DNA from: Verrucomicrobiaceae bacterium
Lineage (GTDB): Bacteria > Verrucomicrobiota > Verrucomicrobiae > Verrucomicrobiales > Akkermansiaceae
Assembly: GCA_003820635.1 (NCBI GenBank)
Contig: RPOS01000300.1
Location: 1 to 6,410 of the forward strand
DNA length: 6,410 nucleotides
Reading direction: 5' to 3'
In this document: piece by piece, positions 6,050 to 6,410 of the stretch
Numbering within the stretch: the first letter of the stretch is position 1
How the letters are laid out: each line of letters begins with the position of its first letter
Notes under the pieces: generated by a model
What the model was told of the DNA's origin: nothing
The model's input: only the letters and a program-made list of their open reading frames with translations
Databases searched by the model: none
Made by a program: the position numbers and the translations under genes

Positions 6050-6369
6050 TTTGTCCCTCCGTCGTATGGCTTCCCCAAGTTAGAAACAATCAACAAGTCG
6101 GATACGTCGCGGCCATCAACAACAACATCGGCCAAGAAGTAGCCCCACTTGCTTACCTTGTGCGTGGTGATTGTTACTTCTTTTCCCTCAACCAATCCTC
6201 GCAAAAAATCACGCGCAGCGGCGTATCCTGGCTGAGTACGCTCAGGCGTATCAACGCGAGTCAAACGCAGTCGCTGCATGATCTGCACCTTGAAACCAAG
6301 ATCCACCAGCGCGTCTATGGTGTCGCCATCTACTACGTTTGTTATTTTGGCTTTGTATTCATATTTCAT
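6046..6369 (-). CDS. Staphylococcal-nuclease-like (TNase/SNase) domain protein, catalytic Arg87 position replaced
   Basis: A 107-residue single-domain protein of the SNase-like OB-fold family, whose active members are calcium-dependent nucleases cutting DNA and RNA. Visible landmarks are VVDGDTID at residues 12-19 (Asp14 and Asp16, matching Asp19 and Asp21 of the staphylococcal enzyme), QRLRLTRVDTPER at 32-44 (Arg35, Asp40, Thr41, Glu43, all present), and GYAAARDFLRGLVEGKEV at 48-65. The second catalytic arginine, normally in a K-[YF]-G-R motif, is absent: residues 74-79 read KWGYFL with Tyr77 in its place. The C-terminus (NLGKPYDGGTK) follows the phage version of the family. There is no signal peptide, so the protein should act in the cytoplasm. 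The start overlaps the upstream stop as ATGA, and GGGGGTGA lies just ahead. Family assignment is strong; activity is uncertain. Confidence 0.9.
   Translation of the reverse strand: MKYEYKAKITNVVDGDTIDALVDLGFKVQIMQRLRLTRVDTPERTQPGYAAARDFLRGLVEGKEVTITTHKVSKWGYFLADVVVDGRDVSDLLIVSNLGKPYDGGTK
6056..6060 (-). promoter_or_regulatory. Strong ribosome binding site (GGAGG) for the coiled-coil gene
   Basis: GGAGG on the minus strand, six bases before the ATG at 6049, is the best Shine-Dalgarno match in the window. It fixes the start and suggests higher expression than the purely coupled neighbours. Confidence 0.65.
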
Positions 6370-6410
6370 TCATCACCCCCAATGTCATGCGCTGCTTTTT
6401 GTGTTGGGAA
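6366..6410 (-). CDS. C-terminal end of an unidentified gene (partial at right edge)
   Basis: On the minus strand the frame is open from the window edge and reads FPTQKAAHDIGGDE then TGA at 6368-6366. The stop shares ATGA with the start of the nuclease-like gene, the same coupling used at most junctions of this cluster, which argues that it is a real coding end. Only 14 codons are visible, too few to identify a product. Confidence 0.5.
   Translation of the reverse strand, partial: FPTQKAAHDIGGDE

Noticed and set aside
1..6410. CRISPR array, tRNA, integrase, attachment site, insertion sequence or toxin-antitoxin pair
   Set aside because: No regularly spaced repeats, no cloverleaf-like sequence, no recombinase or transposase motifs, and no terminal inverted repeats were seen on either strand by eye.

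Overview
The window reads as a stretch of a double-stranded DNA tailed-phage (or prophage) genome. Coding is almost continuous on both strands, genes overlap by 1 to 26 bases or are separated by 1 to 3, and the products are a late-gene set (virion/ejection-type proteins, then lysis proteins) facing a cluster of small accessory phage proteins. No host housekeeping gene, tRNA, integrase or insertion sequence is visible. The lysis enzyme is a small single-domain M15 peptidase without a cell-wall-binding domain, which fits a phage of a Gram-negative host. Base composition looks moderate. A freshwater proteobacterial host is plausible, but that is inference only.

Rightward block (1-4333). Three virion-type genes come first. 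The first is the 3' part of a gene cut by the left edge; it carries a conserved phage block (DPGY.FR..EG..AL.R..A.RGGL.SG) found in proteins usually annotated as DNA-transfer or internal virion proteins. The second is a 437-residue Gln-rich, coiled-coil and Ala/Pro/Gly-linker protein. The third is a 553-residue Ala/Gly-rich protein with a C-terminal hydrophobic, glycine-rich region that suits a DNA-ejection protein. Then come three small, ATGA-coupled genes forming a lysis cassette: a 76-residue one-TM plus coiled-coil protein, a 141-residue M15 L-alanyl-D-glutamate-type peptidase (endolysin), and a 63-residue holin-like membrane protein.

Leftward block (6410-4337). Seven genes run on the minus strand as one tightly coupled unit: the last 14 codons of a gene entering from the right edge, a staphylococcal-nuclease-like protein, a short coiled-coil protein, a membrane protein, a DUF551-like protein, a DUF6378-like protein, and an HNH-family/HTH/zinc-motif protein. 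Most junctions are 4-base ATGA overlaps. Any promoter for this block lies beyond the right edge.

The two blocks meet tail to tail with only three bases between stop codons, and I see no convincing terminator there. I found no stretch longer than a few bases without a gene. No clearly new system is demonstrable. The items most worth a second look are the nuclease-like protein with a replaced arginine, the three-part HNH/HTH/Cys-His protein, the unassigned lysis-cassette membrane protein, and the terminator-less convergent junction.
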